Positions 4,510-5,951 of a stretch of DNA of 5,951 nucleotides are shown here, in pieces. The position numbers and the translations under genes were made by a program. The stretch covers positions 1 to 5,951 of the forward strand of contig JAIPGE010000092.1 in assembly GCA_021736285.1 (NCBI GenBank), in the 5' to 3' direction. The notes beneath the pieces were generated by a model. The model was not told the DNA's origin and searched no databases. It saw only the letters and a list, made by a program, of their open reading frames with translations. Source of the DNA: Candidatus Izemoplasma sp. Its GTDB lineage: Bacteria; Bacillota_I; Bacilli_A; Izemoplasmatales; Izemoplasmataceae. Each line of letters opens with the position of its first letter. Within the stretch, counting starts at the first letter, position 1.

Positions 4510-5871
4510 TTATTTTTTTTCTAAAATAGTGACACTTTCTATGTGACTTGTGTGAGGAAACATGTCAAATGGCATAACATACTTCACTTTGTATCTACGT
4601 GATAACAATTTTATATTTTTAGTCAATGTACTTGGATTACATGAGACATAAACAATTTGATCGATAACATTTCTGTTTAAAATATCAATTGTTTCATTAT
4701 GTAATCCACTACGTGGTGGATCAACGACAATAACATTTGGTTGAAGTCCTTCATCATATAACTTAGGTAAGATATCTTTCATGGCTCCTTCACGAAATGA
4801 TATATGATCAAACTTATTTTCTTTCGCGTTGTGAATTGCTGATTCAATAGACTCTTTTGAAATATCGATACCAATTAGTTGTTTTGCATATTTTCCCAAA
4901 TATAAACTCATTGCACCAGCACCACAATACCCATCAATAATTGTTTTGTTTTCGATATCATTTATTTGTTCTTTTACATATTGATAAAGTTTAATTGCTT
5001 GTACAGGGTTTAATTGATAAAAAGCTTTTGCTTTTAAATCGTATACAATATCAGCTATACCCTCTCTTATTGTTTCTTTACCTGCTAATATTTCAACGTT
5101 ATCACCAAATATTTCAATATTACTAACATCCCTATTTTTTGAAATGCCGACGCTAACAACATTTGGCAATTTAATAATTTCATTCGCAACATCAAATAAA
5201 GCTTTATTAAATATTGTCACAACTAATGTAACTTGAATCTCATCAGTTAGATGAGATTGTCGAATTACAATATAACGCAATAATCCATACATTGTTTTAG
5301 GATCAAATGCATATATTTTATGTCTATCACAAATGGTGATTATTTCTTCGTTTGTTTGGTTGATGAATTCTGTATGAACAGGACAATGTACGACATCGAC
5401 TAAGTCATTAGAATCCTTCTGATAGAGTCCTGTGGTCAATCCGGTTTTAGTATTTCTAACTGGCATTTGTGATTTATGACGGTAGTGCGTTGGATGACGC
5501 ATTCCTTCCATTAATTTAAACGGTATTTTCTTCAAATTTAAATTAGTATATCGCTCAAATGTTTGTTCAATCATTTCTTGTTTCAATAGAAGTTGTTCAT
5601 TATAGTTGATGTGCTGGATTTGACATCCTCCACACATATCATAATGCTTGCAAAACGGCTTTACGCGTTGCTGTGCACGCAATTTAATACGATCTATATC
5701 ACCCATTGCATAATTGTCAAATACTTTTGTAATAACAACAATGACTTCTTCAGGTGGAATTGCTCCATCTACAAAAACAGCTTTTCTTTTGTAGTAACCG
5801 ATTCCTTCTCCATTGATACCTAAACGTTTAATGGTCAATAGTACCTTTTGACCTTTTTCTAACATACTCAT
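4510..5871 (-). CDS. rlmD: 23S rRNA (uracil-5-)-methyltransferase, RlmD/RlmCD (RumA) family
   Basis: A 453-residue SAM-dependent enzyme making m5U in 23S rRNA. Family members modify U1939 (RlmD) or both U747 and U1939 (Firmicute RlmCD); sequence alone does not settle which. An N-terminal TRAM-like RNA-binding domain spans about residues 1-65. The [4Fe-4S] ligands are Cys74, Cys80 and Cys83 (CKHYDMCGGC) with Cys163 (VHCPVH). The methyltransferase fold follows: FYQLNPVQA (284-292), SAM-binding DGYCGAGAMSL (313-323), VDPPRSGLH (383-391), the catalytic Cys411 in SCNPSTL, and HIESV with Glu445 as probable base. All key residues are present and the length is typical. The ATG at 5871 has AGAGG five bases upstream; Met3 (5865) is an alternative start. 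The gene appears monocistronic, with its own promoter and a strong terminator. The paralogous tRNA enzyme TrmA lacks the cluster and TRAM domain, so it is excluded. Confidence 0.95.
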   Translation of the reverse strand: MSMLEKGQKVLLTIKRLGINGEGIGYYKRKAVFVDGAIPPEEVIVVITKVFDNYAMGDIDRIKLRAQQRVKPFCKHYDMCGGCQIQHINYNEQLLLKQEMIEQTFERYTNLNLKKIPFKLMEGMRHPTHYRHKSQMPVRNTKTGLTTGLYQKDSNDLVDVVHCPVHTEFINQTNEEIITICDRHKIYAFDPKTMYGLLRYIVIRQSHLTDEIQVTLVVTIFNKALFDVANEIIKLPNVVSVGISKNRDVSNIEIFGDNVEILAGKETIREGIADIVYDLKAKAFYQLNPVQAIKLYQYVKEQINDIENKTIIDGYCGAGAMSLYLGKYAKQLIGIDISKESIESAIHNAKENKFDHISFREGAMKDILPKLYDEGLQPNVIVVDPPRSGLHNETIDILNRNVIDQIVYVSCNPSTLTKNIKLLSRRYKVKYVMPFDMFPHTSHIESVTILEKK

Positions 5872-5875
5872 AACT

Positions 5876-5883
5876 GCCTCTTT
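5876..5883 (-). promoter_or_regulatory. Ribosome binding site of the rRNA methyltransferase gene
   Basis: AAAGAGGC on the minus strand, with AGAGG five bases before the ATG at 5871. Moderate strength. The spacing is also tolerable for the second ATG at 5865. Confidence 0.65.
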
Positions 5884-5901
5884 CTTTTTTATATTCAGTC
5901 T

Positions 5902-5930
5902 ACTATAACGTGTTTAATCGGGAAATGCAA
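5902..5930 (-). promoter_or_regulatory. Probable promoter of the rRNA methyltransferase gene
   Basis: TTGCAT (5930-5925), 17 bp, TATAGT (5907-5902) on the minus strand. The -10 is good and the -35 is weak. The predicted start gives a leader of about 25 nt containing the ribosome binding site. Between here and the right edge I see no other feature. Confidence 0.5.
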
Positions 5931-5951
5931 CACCAAACGCTGTTCCAATTG

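Noticed and set aside
5593..5823. Plus-strand frame antisense to the methyltransferase gene
   Set aside because: It is fully inside the TRAM/iron-sulfur coding region on the opposite strand, and the translation looks like antisense noise.
203..5871. A defence, toxin-antitoxin or biosynthetic gene cluster
   Set aside because: All five genes are assigned to ordinary families (thioredoxin-like lipoprotein, GH13, LacI, TetR, rRNA methyltransferase); none is a nuclease, toxin or core biosynthetic enzyme.

Overview
The window is low in G+C and reads like a low-GC Firmicute or a Mollicutes relative. Signs of this are the AT-rich intergenic DNA, strong Shine-Dalgarno sequences, near-consensus sigma-A-type promoters and an abundance of Lys, Asn, Ile and Tyr codons. 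UGA is used as a real stop (end of the glycoside hydrolase gene) and all Trp codons inspected are TGG. This argues against the Mycoplasma/Spiroplasma code and fits Acholeplasma/Izemoplasma/Haloplasma-like or other standard-code low-GC lineages. The lineage is an inference.

Layout. (1) Bases 1-134 look like the 5' end of a group II intron on the minus strand, running off the left edge and lying just behind a transcription terminator (about 153-185). (2) Bases 203-2598 hold a two-gene minus-strand operon: a cytoplasmic GH13 glycosidase, then, with a 4-base start/stop overlap, a lipoprotein built of three tandem thioredoxin-like domains. (3) A compact divergent promoter region (2599-2708) separates this operon from a plus-strand LacI-family regulator (2709-3677); a 20-bp perfect-arm palindrome on the operon promoter is the likely operator. 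(4) A hairpin terminator at 3679-3706 separates the LacI gene from a convergent TetR-family regulator (3705-4295, minus strand). (5) The 214-bp gap 4296-4509 holds a perfect-consensus promoter for the TetR gene, an exact 13-bp tandem duplication containing DnaA-box-like sequences, and a strong hairpin terminator. (6) Bases 4510-5871 (minus strand) encode a complete RlmD/RlmCD-type 23S rRNA uracil-5-methyltransferase with its iron-sulfur cluster motif; a plausible promoter lies upstream of it.

Functionally, the LacI regulator probably responds to a sugar and controls the divergent glycosidase operon. The thioredoxin-like lipoprotein in that operon is the least expected element: its surface redox role has no obvious link to alpha-glucan breakdown. 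The TetR gene stands alone between terminators, with no target visible here. The rRNA methyltransferase is housekeeping. I see no defence system, CRISPR array, tRNA or rRNA gene.
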